A stretch of 15,512 nt of DNA from Spirochaetaceae bacterium UBA6243 (GTDB lineage Bacteria; Spirochaetota; Spirochaetia; Treponematales; Rectinemataceae), in contig DJVZ01000032.1 of assembly GCA_002441395.1 (NCBI GenBank), forward strand, positions 10,263 through 25,774, given 5' to 3'. The stretch's first letter is position 1. Every line of letters starts with the position of its first letter. The notes under the pieces are model-generated. The model saw only the letters and a program-made list of their open reading frames with translations, was not told the origin of the DNA and ran no database searches. This document shows, piece by piece, positions 1 to 7,033 of the stretch. The position numbers were made by a program, and so were the translations under genes.

Positions 1-85
1 CCCGCCGCAGCGCGGGGCCCAGCCAAAGTTCGCTATATAGCAAGGAATAACTTATTTACACACCTCCCCTTCATCGAATCAGCAT

Positions 86-135
86 GTTTTTTTCTTGCTT
101 TTTTAATTGACAACGCGGAAACCCGGATGTATCCT
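86..135 (+). promoter_or_regulatory. Sigma70-type promoter of the sugar operon with UP-like element
   Basis: TTGACA at 107-112 is a perfect -35 hexamer. After a 17-base spacer, TATCCT at 130-135 is a good -10. A T-rich tract at 86-104 directly upstream resembles an UP element. Transcription would start near 142, about 75 bases before the aldolase ATG. This is the only strong promoter seen upstream of the nine-gene + strand run. Confidence 0.7.
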
Positions 136-154
136 GATTATATGAGAATAAGTG

Positions 155-170
155 ATGCACAAAATTGCAT
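155..170. promoter_or_regulatory. Candidate operator (inverted repeat) for the SorC-type regulator
   Basis: ATGCA at 155-159 and TGCAT at 166-170 form a perfect inverted repeat around a 6-base A/T-rich centre. It lies about 13 bases after the predicted transcription start, a position where a bound repressor would block transcription. SorC/LsrR-family proteins bind such palindromic sites as multimers and are released by phosphorylated sugars. Assignment to the SorC protein encoded second in this operon is inference from position only. Confidence 0.4.
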
Positions 171-215
171 AATGAGCACACGGATGGCGGGCCACGCGCG
201 CCTCGGGAGCGATAT

Positions 216-944
216 ATGACGGACGGACTCATCAGGAACACCGAAAGACTCTTCGACGAAAAAGGCCATATATTTCTGCTGGCGCTCGATCACGCGCAGA
301 GCGGCGTGATGCCGGGCCTCGAACATACACCGGCACTGCTATCCGCGCTCGCCGACGCGCCTCTCGACGGGTTCATCCTGAACATCGGTCTCGCCGCGCA
401 TCTGGCGCGCGCTCCCCTGCTCCGGAAAAAGCTTCTCCTGAGAAGCTCGTTCGGAGGCTCGAACCTCGCCGACACCTATGCGCCCGCCCACCTCAACCAT
501 GTCAGCCCCGAGACCGCGCTCGCGGCCGGCGCCGACGCGGTGCTGATGATGGCGGTCATCGGCGGCGAGGATTACCAGAGCCTGCAGACGCTCGCGGCGG
601 ACATCGACGCGTTCCACCAGTACTCCATTCCCGTCGTGGTTGAAATACTCGCCTCCGACTTCAGCAAGACGGCGACCTTCGACGTCCAGTACCACGGGGC
701 CAGAATCGCCGCGGAATTGGGCGCCGATGCGGTGAAAGCCTTCTATGTCGACAATTTCGAGAAGGTAGTCGACTGCTGCCCTGCCCCTCTCATCCTTGCG
801 GGAGGGCCGAAAGATCGCGACATCAATGCAGTCGCCCGGCATGCGGTCGAATGCGGGGCGCGGGGTTTCGCCTTCGGCCGCAATATTTTCCAGGCGAGCG
901 ACCCCCTGGCAGTTATTTGTTCGTTGAGGGAAATCCTGGGATAG
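216..944 (+). CDS. Class I aldolase, DhnA/LsrF (DeoC/LacD) family
   Basis: A 242-residue TIM-barrel aldolase. D25-H26 in the LALDHAQSG segment matches the conserved first-strand motif of DhnA-type fructose-bisphosphate aldolases and LsrF. K174 in GADAVKAFY is the expected Schiff-base lysine. GGPK at 196-199 and GRNIFQ at 221-226 are the typical phosphate-binding loops. The family cleaves (or, in LsrF, thiolytically cleaves) phosphorylated ketoses in the cytoplasm; the exact substrate cannot be read from sequence. ATG at 216 is chosen because GGGAG at 205-209 lies 6 bases upstream. An in-frame TTG at 165 would add 17 unconserved residues and overlaps the candidate operator. It is the first gene of the operon, so it probably performs the final C-C cleavage of an intermediate made by the downstream enzymes. 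Confidence 0.85.
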   Translation: MTDGLIRNTERLFDEKGHIFLLALDHAQSGVMPGLEHTPALLSALADAPLDGFILNIGLAAHLARAPLLRKKLLLRSSFGGSNLADTYAPAHLNHVSPETALAAGADAVLMMAVIGGEDYQSLQTLAADIDAFHQYSIPVVVEILASDFSKTATFDVQYHGARIAAELGADAVKAFYVDNFEKVVDCCPAPLILAGGPKDRDINAVARHAVECGARGFAFGRNIFQASDPLAVICSLREILG

Positions 945-983
945 AGCCAAGAGAATATTGGACATAGCAGGAGATTGTGTGTC

Positions 984-1991
984 ATGAAAACCGGACCCGA
1001 CATATCGACGATATACAGAATCGCGCGGTACTACTACGCGGACGGTCTCTCGCAGGAAGAAATCGCGGCCAAGGAAGGCTTCTCGCGCTCGCAGATATCA
1101 AGGCTCATCGAAAGGGCAAAGGCACTGGGCCTGATAAAAATTACGATAGTGCCTCCCGCGAGCCAGCACACCGAAGAACTGTCGGAGATGCTGGTCGAGA
1201 AACTGGGCCTTCGGACTGCGATAGTCGTGCCCGTTAGAAAATCTTCGCCTCAAGAGGAAATCACCAAGGCGGTCGCGACGCGCGCGGCCGACTTTTTGAG
1301 CGAAGAACTACCCTCCTTCAAGGTCGTGGGGATAGGCTGGGGCAAAACCGTGTACGAGACCGCGATGCTGCTCCCCCGTCGTGCGGAACAGGCCGCGAAA
1401 CCCTTCTTCGTTCCCCTCATAGGCCTCTCGGGAGACACCAACCCGAACCTCCAGATCAACACCATCATCGACCGTTTCAGCACCTCATTCCAGTCCAAAG
1501 GGCTCTTCGTCAACCTCTCCTCGGTCCGCGACAAGGGGAGCGCGCTCTCCGGCATCGAGGAGCAGCGCATCCACACCCTCAGGGACTACTGGAGCCAGGT
1601 CGAGGTCGCGGTCGTCGGTCTTGGAACCACCCCATCCTCTTCCGTCAGCCTCATCGACGAGCTGCCCGAGCGCTACAAGGACGAACTGAAGAAGAGCGCC
1701 TCCTGCGGCGACATACTGGCCCAATTCTTCGACGAAAAGGGGACCATCTTCCACTCCGAGCACGAATATGACCTGCTCGCCTTCGACATCTACGGTCTGC
1801 CCTGTCTGCGGCGCTCGATCTGCCTGGCCGGAGGGGAACTGAAGGCGCGCGGGATCATTGCCGCGGCGAAAGCGAGGTTCATCAGCGATTTAATCACGGA
1901 TGAACAGACGGCTCACACGATCTTAAAGTTTCTTCGCGAACATTCCAGTGCGGCGCGGAACGGCGCCGCGGCGAAAGGGGAAAGAGCATGA
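984..1991 (+). CDS. SorC/LsrR-family sugar-binding transcriptional regulator
   Basis: A 335-residue regulator. A helix-turn-helix at about residues 22-45 (LSQEEIAAKEGFSRSQISRL) is typical of SorC/DeoR-type proteins. It is followed by a large effector domain with the family glycine motifs VGIGWGKTVYETA and VVGLGTTPSSS, which bind phosphorylated sugars. Members such as LsrR and CggR repress catabolic operons and release DNA when a sugar phosphate accumulates. ATG at 984 is chosen because AGGAG at 969-973 lies 10 bases upstream; the in-frame TTG at 975 is too close to that site. Its stop overlaps the next ATG (ATGA at 1988-1991), so the dehydrogenase is probably translationally coupled. Being inside the operon, it is likely autoregulated through the site at 155-170. 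Confidence 0.9.
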   Translation: MKTGPDISTIYRIARYYYADGLSQEEIAAKEGFSRSQISRLIERAKALGLIKITIVPPASQHTEELSEMLVEKLGLRTAIVVPVRKSSPQEEITKAVATRAADFLSEELPSFKVVGIGWGKTVYETAMLLPRRAEQAAKPFFVPLIGLSGDTNPNLQINTIIDRFSTSFQSKGLFVNLSSVRDKGSALSGIEEQRIHTLRDYWSQVEVAVVGLGTTPSSSVSLIDELPERYKDELKKSASCGDILAQFFDEKGTIFHSEHEYDLLAFDIYGLPCLRRSICLAGGELKARGIIAAAKARFISDLITDEQTAHTILKFLREHSSAARNGAAAKGERA

Positions 1992-2956
1992 AAGCTCTCA
2001 TGTATAACGGCATTGGACAGCTGGCGCTGCAGGATGTCCCCGACCCCGAATCCGACTTCGTCGTCAAGGTCCTCGGCTGCGGCATATGCGGCACCGACCT
2101 GAAGACATACCAAAAGGGGCATCACCTCTTCCCGCCCCCCGCGATACTGGGGCACGAGTTCTACGGCCTGGTCGAGAAGGCCCCGAGGGACTGCGGCTAC
2201 TCCGTCGGCGACAAGGTAGTGGTCGCGCCCTACGCGGAGTGCGGCGTCTGCGACGTCTGCCAGAGGGATGCGGGGTCCCTGTGTGCTCACAAGCACTATG
2301 TCGAAGACGGGGCGTTCTGCGAGCGCGTTGGGATATCGAAGGACTATATCGGGCGGGGCGTTTTCCCCCTGAAGGAGGAGAACGACGTCTACACGCTCGT
2401 CGAGCCGCTCGCGTGCGTGCTCAATGGAGTCGAACAGCTCAATCTGAAACCGACGAGCAGGGCGCTCGTGGTGGGGGCGGGCCCCATGGGGACTCTCTTC
2501 GCCCTCCTCTTCAGCGCCAGGGGAGTGCCCGTGACGATCGTCGAACCTGCCGCGCAGAGGAGAGAGAGAATTGCTTCATGGGGCATCGAGACCTGCGAGC
2601 CCGGCCAGGTGAAAAAAGGCGTCTATGATACCGTAATCATCGCGGTCAACAAAAGAGAACTTGTCAGCGAGTACATCACGCTGACGGCCGACGCGGGCAC
2701 GGTGCTCATGTTCTCCGGCCTCTCGAAGGATGAGTTTGTGTCCGTCGAGGCGTATTCGATTCACTATCGCCAGGTATCCCTGAAAGGCAGCTTCGGGTAC
2801 GCAATGCACCATTTCAAGGAAGCTCTCTCCCTGATCGACGCGCACAAGGAGACATTCTCAAAGATAATCACCCACCGCTACCCTCTCGGTCGCGGGAAGG
2901 AGGCATTCGATCTGCTCGCCTCGGGTGATGCGCTAAAAATAGTGCTGAAACCATAG
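1988..2956 (+). CDS. Zinc-dependent alcohol/polyol dehydrogenase (MDR family)
   Basis: A 322-residue medium-chain dehydrogenase, somewhat shorter than the usual 340-350. Catalytic zinc ligands are visible as C34 (within CGICGTD, 31-37), H56-E57 in GHEFYG, and E139 in VEPLAC. The four-cysteine structural zinc lobe is complete: C85, C88, C91 and C99. The Rossmann motif GAGPMG is at 163-168, and E186 at the end of the second strand suggests NAD(H) over NADP(H). Such enzymes oxidise a secondary hydroxyl of a polyol or sugar to a ketone. In this operon it would create the keto group needed before aldol cleavage. It overlaps the regulator gene by 4 bases and ends 9 bases before the NAD-kinase-fold gene. 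The substrate is unknown. Confidence 0.9.
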   Translation: MKALMYNGIGQLALQDVPDPESDFVVKVLGCGICGTDLKTYQKGHHLFPPPAILGHEFYGLVEKAPRDCGYSVGDKVVVAPYAECGVCDVCQRDAGSLCAHKHYVEDGAFCERVGISKDYIGRGVFPLKEENDVYTLVEPLACVLNGVEQLNLKPTSRALVVGAGPMGTLFALLFSARGVPVTIVEPAAQRRERIASWGIETCEPGQVKKGVYDTVIIAVNKRELVSEYITLTADAGTVLMFSGLSKDEFVSVEAYSIHYRQVSLKGSFGYAMHHFKEALSLIDAHKETFSKIITHRYPLGRGKEAFDLLASGDALKIVLKP

Positions 2957-2965
2957 AGTGACGGT

Positions 2966-3973
2966 ATGAAAGTCGGAGTGATAATCGGATCTGCCTCCGG
3001 GAAAGGTTCCGCGCGGGAAGCAATTACGTCGCTCGCCGCCCGCCTTCAATCCTGTGAAGTCGCGGCCTGCGGCGGCGCGTTCGGATGCGATGAGATCCCT
3101 CCGGCCTGGCAGGGATTGTCGTCGGACTCTTCCGAAGGCTATGTGGAAAATCTTCGGAAGACCGTCGCGAGTCTCCTGGGCTGGGGCTCCGACGCGCTCA
3201 TCTGCATAGGGGGGGACGGGCTGGCCTCCTACGTCCTCGACGCGATGACAGGCCGTGGCAAAAAAGTGCCGCTTCTAGGCATCGCTATGGGCACCATCAA
3301 CGTGGGGCCCGTAGTCGCGTTCAAAACAGAAGATATCCCGGCGCTCGACATCTCCAGGCTTTCCCTGCGGAGCATCGACGCGGTGGAGGTCCTCGTCGAC
3401 GGACGCCACCTCGCCTATGCGCTGAACGATGTCGTCATCGGCAACTCATTCCTGGGCACGGCAGGCGGCGAAGTGGTCAATCTTTCCGCGCGGGTCCTGC
3501 TCCGGAGCGGGGAAAAACTGAAAATAGACCCTTCTCCTCACATCGCGGGCTCGACCTTCCGCCTGAGCAAAAATGGCGCGCCGGTCGCGACCTCCATGGC
3601 GCAGCCCGCGCAGATCATCGTATCGCCTCTCGGCAAGCGGGAATTCTTCGGCAGAGCCATCGCGGGCGTGCTCTGCAACGCCGCGTTCATGGATGGTGCG
3701 GCGGCCCTGGGGCTCTTCGACACGGTTCTCGTGAAGGCCTCACGGCCATCGCGCGGATTCGGCGATACCGCGCGCTCGGAGCATCTGCTCTTCGAAAAAG
3801 GCGACCGCCTGGAAATCGTCGGCCTCGCGGACGACGCCGACATCATCGTCGACGGGAATCCCTACGCGCGGGAGGGAGAAGTCGTGAGTTTCCGCTTCTG
3901 CCCCGATATCGCGGAGGCATTCGCGCCGCCGGACGGCAGCCGCGCAGGACAAGAGGAAATCGTATGGCCATGA
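2966..3973 (+). CDS. NAD-kinase-fold protein (ATP-NAD kinase family), possible sugar kinase
   Basis: A 335-residue protein with the NAD kinase/diacylglycerol kinase fold. The nucleotide motif GGDG is at 82-85, but the usual following threonine is leucine (L86). GTINVGP at about 109-115 and ALNDVVIGN at about 152-160 correspond to the NAD kinase GT-N and LNE/D motifs. The C-terminal strand with DADIIVDGNPY matches the family's closing DG motif. Housekeeping NAD kinases are about 290 residues and are not normally placed in sugar operons, so this is probably a paralogue (compare AcoX-like proteins). Because the operon has no PfkB, FGGY or ROK kinase, I infer that it phosphorylates the imported sugar or a derivative; phosphorylation of NAD(H) remains possible. 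Its 3' end overlaps the next gene by 10 bases. Confidence 0.75.
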   Translation: MKVGVIIGSASGKGSAREAITSLAARLQSCEVAACGGAFGCDEIPPAWQGLSSDSSEGYVENLRKTVASLLGWGSDALICIGGDGLASYVLDAMTGRGKKVPLLGIAMGTINVGPVVAFKTEDIPALDISRLSLRSIDAVEVLVDGRHLAYALNDVVIGNSFLGTAGGEVVNLSARVLLRSGEKLKIDPSPHIAGSTFRLSKNGAPVATSMAQPAQIIVSPLGKREFFGRAIAGVLCNAAFMDGAAALGLFDTVLVKASRPSRGFGDTARSEHLLFEKGDRLEIVGLADDADIIVDGNPYAREGEVVSFRFCPDIAEAFAPPDGSRAGQEEIVWP

Positions 3974-4878
3974 AGAAAAAAGAGGCGACAAAGGTATACA
4001 GCCTGAAAAAAGAACAGCAGAGGGCCGCGGCCGTCATGATGACGCCGCTGCTCATCACACTCATTCTGCTCTTTCTGCTTCCGGTGCTCCTCGTGCTCAT
4101 CATGAGTTTCACCAACTGGAGCATGACCACGACAACCCGCTCCTACGTCGGATTCCGCAATTTTCTCTTTGTCCTGAATGACGGCCGGTTCTGGAAAGCC
4201 TTCGGGAACACGCTGTTCTACACGGGAATCAAGCTGGTCGCGGACACGGGACTGGCGCTCTTCATCGCGGTGCTCCTCGACAAGAAAATCCACTTCAGGC
4301 GCTTCTTCAGAATCGCGCACTTCGCGCCGGTCGTCGTGCCCATCACGGCCTCGAGCCTCATCTGGCTGTGGTTCTACGATCCCGGCATCGGCCCTCTGAA
4401 CCAGATCCTGAGCTGGCTGGGGCTGCCTTCGATGCAGTGGCTGTACAGCGAAAAAACGGCCCTGCTTTCCGTCATCCTCTTTTCAGTCTGGAAGGGCCTC
4501 GGCTACAACGTGATCCTCTTTCTGGCCGGCCTCCAGAGCATCCCCGAATCCTACCTGGAAGCCGCGCGGATCGACGGGGCAAGCGAGCGACAGGTGTTCC
4601 GCAAGGTCAAACTGCCGCTGCTCGCGCCCGTCACTTCCTTCATCATTATGATGGGCATCATCAACTGCTTCAAGGTGTTCACCGAGGTAGATGTCATGAC
4701 ACCGAACCACGGGCCGCTGGAATCGACGCTCCTGATGGTCTCATACATCTACGACCAGTCATTCACGAGGGGGAAAATGGGCCGCGGAGCAGCGGCGGCA
4801 ATAATTCTTTTCCTCATCATCTTTGTATTCACCATGCTGCAGCGGCGGCTTGGGCGCAAAGAAGTGAGCTTCGACTGA
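3964..4878 (+). CDS. Carbohydrate ABC transporter permease, MalF/UgpA type
   Basis: A 304-residue inner-membrane permease with about six hydrophobic segments, the first near residues 24-48 and the last near 276-292. The EAA loop that contacts the ATPase is clear at 199-218 (EAARIDGASERQVFRKVKLP, with the conserved glycine at 205). It pairs with the permease encoded next and the binding protein that follows. The start at 3964 is preferred because GAGGA at 3953-3957 lies 6 bases upstream; ATG 3970 would leave a 12-base gap. The start overlaps the kinase-like gene by 10 bases, implying coupled translation. No ATPase gene is present, which is common where one MsiK/MsmX-type ATPase serves several importers. 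Confidence 0.93.
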   Translation: MAMKKKEATKVYSLKKEQQRAAAVMMTPLLITLILLFLLPVLLVLIMSFTNWSMTTTTRSYVGFRNFLFVLNDGRFWKAFGNTLFYTGIKLVADTGLALFIAVLLDKKIHFRRFFRIAHFAPVVVPITASSLIWLWFYDPGIGPLNQILSWLGLPSMQWLYSEKTALLSVILFSVWKGLGYNVILFLAGLQSIPESYLEAARIDGASERQVFRKVKLPLLAPVTSFIIMMGIINCFKVFTEVDVMTPNHGPLESTLLMVSYIYDQSFTRGKMGRGAAAAIILFLIIFVFTMLQRRLGRKEVSFD

Positions 4879-4894
4879 TGCGGAGGACCGAGAG

Positions 4895-5722
4895 ATGAGC
4901 AAACACCTGCGATCGCGCTACCCTTTCACGACGCTGTTCCTTTTCATCAGCGCCGCGCTCATGATCTTTCCCTTCGCCTGGATGCTGCTCTCCGCATTCA
5001 AGACCCCGGCCGATGTCTACAACTATCCACCAAAATGGATCCCGAGCTCCTTCAAGTTCACCAATTTCGCCGAAGTGTTCAAGAAAATACCCTTTATCCG
5101 GTTCTACGCGAACAGCATCTTCGTCTCGGTCGTCCAGACCGTCCTTCAGATATGGATTTCCGCCATGGGAGCATTCGCGTTCGCCAAGCTCGATTTTCCC
5201 CTGAAGAAAAAGCTCTTTGCGTTCATGCAGAGCAGCCTGTTCGTGCCGGAGATCGTCACCATCATTCCGCTCTTCCTGCTGGCGGCCATCGCGGGGCTGG
5301 TCGACACCTACACCGGCCTGATCGTCGCGGAACTGAACTGCGCGTTCACGACGCTCCTGCTTCTGTCGTTCTTCCAGACCATCCCGAACGAGCTCATCGA
5401 CGCTGCAAAAGTCGACGGCTGTGGATACTTCCGTGTATTTTTGAAGGTCATTCTGCCCAATTCCAAGACGGCCATCGGCACCGCTTCGCTCTTCGCCTTC
5501 CTCACGCACTGGCGGAGTTACATGTGGCCGCTGATCATCACCAACGACGTGAAAATGAGGACACTGCCCATCGGGCTCAAATATCTCGTCACCGAGACGG
5601 GCACCGAATACCAGGTGCTCATGGCGGCCTCGCTCATGGCCATAGTGCCGGTGCTGGTCGTGTACATGTTCATGGAAAAGGAGTTCGTGCAGTCGATTAC
5701 GCTGACCGGTCTGAAAACGTGA
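4895..5722 (+). CDS. Carbohydrate ABC transporter permease, MalG/UgpE type
   Basis: A 275-residue permease, the usual length for the MalG-like subunit, with about six membrane segments starting at residues 12-34. The EAA loop is at 167-186 (LIDAAKVDGCGYFRVFLKV region, conserved G175). The N-terminal arrangement, with a hydrophobic segment followed by SAFKTPADVY and PPKWIP, is typical of this subunit. A GGAGG site at 4882-4886 lies 8 bases before the ATG. It forms the second half of the transmembrane channel with the preceding permease, from which it is separated by 16 bases. Confidence 0.93.
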   Translation: MSKHLRSRYPFTTLFLFISAALMIFPFAWMLLSAFKTPADVYNYPPKWIPSSFKFTNFAEVFKKIPFIRFYANSIFVSVVQTVLQIWISAMGAFAFAKLDFPLKKKLFAFMQSSLFVPEIVTIIPLFLLAAIAGLVDTYTGLIVAELNCAFTTLLLLSFFQTIPNELIDAAKVDGCGYFRVFLKVILPNSKTAIGTASLFAFLTHWRSYMWPLIITNDVKMRTLPIGLKYLVTETGTEYQVLMAASLMAIVPVLVVYMFMEKEFVQSITLTGLKT

Positions 5723-5735
5723 ATGTCGGAATATG

Positions 5736-5782
5736 GCACGCGTGTGCGCGCTAGAAATAGAGGAACTATTCCTCAGGGAGGT
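5736..5782 (+). promoter_or_regulatory. Intercistronic hairpins and strong ribosome-binding site before the binding-protein gene
   Basis: The 66-base gap between the second permease and the binding protein is the longest in the operon. It holds two small stem-loops: GCAC/GTGC at 5736-5747, and GAGGAA/TTCCTC at 5760-5774 with a 3-base loop. The second ends directly before the ribosome-binding site GGGAGGT (5776-5782), which sits 6 bases before the GTG start at 5789. This site decides the start, since the ATG at 5723 has no such sequence. A processing or mRNA-stabilising role that raises binding-protein yield is inference. Confidence 0.5.
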
Positions 5783-5788
5783 ACTACC

Positions 5789-7033
5789 GTGAAAAAGAGT
5801 GTCATGATATGTGTCGCCATGCTCGCATTGGTCGCAGTCGCGATCCCTGTCGGCGCACAGACAAAGCTGAAAGTGTGGTTCGCCGTTTCGGGCGACTCGG
5901 GCGAGGCGTTCAAGGCGCTGCTCGAGAAATACAAGGCGGCGAACCCCGACGTCGCGCTCGAATATTCATACTCGGGCAATTATGGGGATACCGCCACGAA
6001 GGTGAGCGCGGCGCTCATCTCGAACACCGCGCCAGATGTCGCGCTGATGGCGGCGGGACCGCTCTACACCGGCGCGAGGAATGACTATTTCATCGAGACG
6101 AAGCTGAACGACGCCGACCTCAACAAAGACGACATCTATCCAGGCGTATGGGACTACGCGAAGTACAATGGACGGATCTGCGCCGTACCCTACGGCATCT
6201 CGACCCCCGTGCTCTACTACAACAAGGCGATTCTCGAGAAAGCGGGCATCGACCTCAAGAATCCCCCGAAAACGTGGACCGAATTCCTGCAGATCGCGAA
6301 GACCGCACAGGCCAAAGGCAACATCTCCGGGACTCCGGACTTCTGGGGATTCGACGCGACGGATGTCGCCTGGCTCTTCAAGACCATGCTGTACCAGAAC
6401 GAGAACACCGTCATCTCCGTAAAGGGCACAAAGATATCGCCCGCGTTCAACGATGAGAAAGGAGTCGAAGTCGCCGATTTCTGGAAGAAGCTGACCGATG
6501 AAAAAGTCATGCCTGTGGGACAGCATTCGAACGCGGAAAAGAAATTCCTCGCGGGGAACCTCGCGTTCCTCGTCGCGACCTCGGCCCGCATAGCCCGCTG
6601 GTCCAAAGATCCCAGCCTGCAGATCGGCGCCATTCCGATGCCCTATTTCAAACGACCGTCGGTGGCGCTCGGCGGAAATGTCCTCGTCATTCTGAGCAAA
6701 GACCAGAAAACCAAAGAAGCGGCGTGGAAACTGGTGAAATTCCTCGCCAGCAAAGAGAATCAGACCACGTTCGCGCTCAAGACCGGCTACCTGCCGATCC
6801 GAAAATCGGGTTTGAATCTGCCTGAGGCAAAAGAGGCGGTCACCTCCAATCCGATGTACGCCATCGCCTTCGATCAGCTCGATACCAGCTGGTCGTACTG
6901 GCATTTTGAGCAGATGGGCACGATGGACCAGCTTCTCGCACAGGCGATCGACGCGCTTGAAAGGAATGTGTTGACACCAAAAGCGACGCTCGACAAGGCT
7001 GCCAATGAACTTCAGGCGGAAATAGATGGCTGA
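5789..7033 (+). CDS. Extracellular carbohydrate-binding protein of the ABC importer (family 1)
   Basis: A 414-residue periplasmic binding protein of the MalE/UgpB type. Residues 1-23 form a Sec signal peptide: KK at the N-terminus, a hydrophobic core, then PVGA followed by Q, a good signal peptidase I site. No lipobox cysteine is present, so the protein should be soluble in a periplasm, supporting a diderm host. The mature part shows the family pattern: KLKVWFAVSGDSGEAFKAL at its start, TAPDVALMAAG, VPYGISTPVLYYNKAIL, and a C-terminal half with FLAGNLAFLVATSARIA and AAWKLVKFLASKENQ. It would deliver a mono- or oligosaccharide or glycoside to the two permeases upstream. The start is GTG at 5789, set by the strong ribosome-binding site. 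The 3' end overlaps the isomerase gene by 8 bases. Confidence 0.93.
   Translation: MKKSVMICVAMLALVAVAIPVGAQTKLKVWFAVSGDSGEAFKALLEKYKAANPDVALEYSYSGNYGDTATKVSAALISNTAPDVALMAAGPLYTGARNDYFIETKLNDADLNKDDIYPGVWDYAKYNGRICAVPYGISTPVLYYNKAILEKAGIDLKNPPKTWTEFLQIAKTAQAKGNISGTPDFWGFDATDVAWLFKTMLYQNENTVISVKGTKISPAFNDEKGVEVADFWKKLTDEKVMPVGQHSNAEKKFLAGNLAFLVATSARIARWSKDPSLQIGAIPMPYFKRPSVALGGNVLVILSKDQKTKEAAWKLVKFLASKENQTTFALKTGYLPIRKSGLNLPEAKEAVTSNPMYAIAFDQLDTSWSYWHFEQMGTMDQLLAQAIDALERNVLTPKATLDKAANELQAEIDG

Larger units (their letters stand above)
1..215. other. Upstream non-coding region of the sugar operon
   Basis: No convincing gene lies in the first 215 bases. The left end holds a possible hairpin (CCCGC at 1-5 pairing with GCGGG at 12-16) that could be the tail of a structure lying further left. 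A perfect 10-base palindrome, GCTATATAGC, sits at 32-41. A T-rich stretch at 86-104 leads into the promoter described separately. An open frame on the - strand at 138-326 has no recognisable content and overlaps the promoter and the aldolase start, so it is not called. Confidence 0.6.

Noticed and set aside
32..41. GCTATATAGC palindrome as a regulator site
   Set aside because: It lies about 65 bases upstream of the -35, is short and self-complementary by simple composition, and does not match the inverted repeat at 155-170.
165..215. N-terminal extension of the aldolase from a TTG at 165
   Set aside because: The extra residues resemble nothing in the family, no ribosome-binding site precedes the TTG, and the codon lies within the candidate operator. 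ATG 216 has GGGAG 6 bases upstream.
5723..5788. ATG directly after the permease stop as the start of the binding protein
   Set aside because: It would put 22 charged residues ahead of a standard signal peptide and has no ribosome-binding site. GTG 5789 has GGGAGGT at the right distance.
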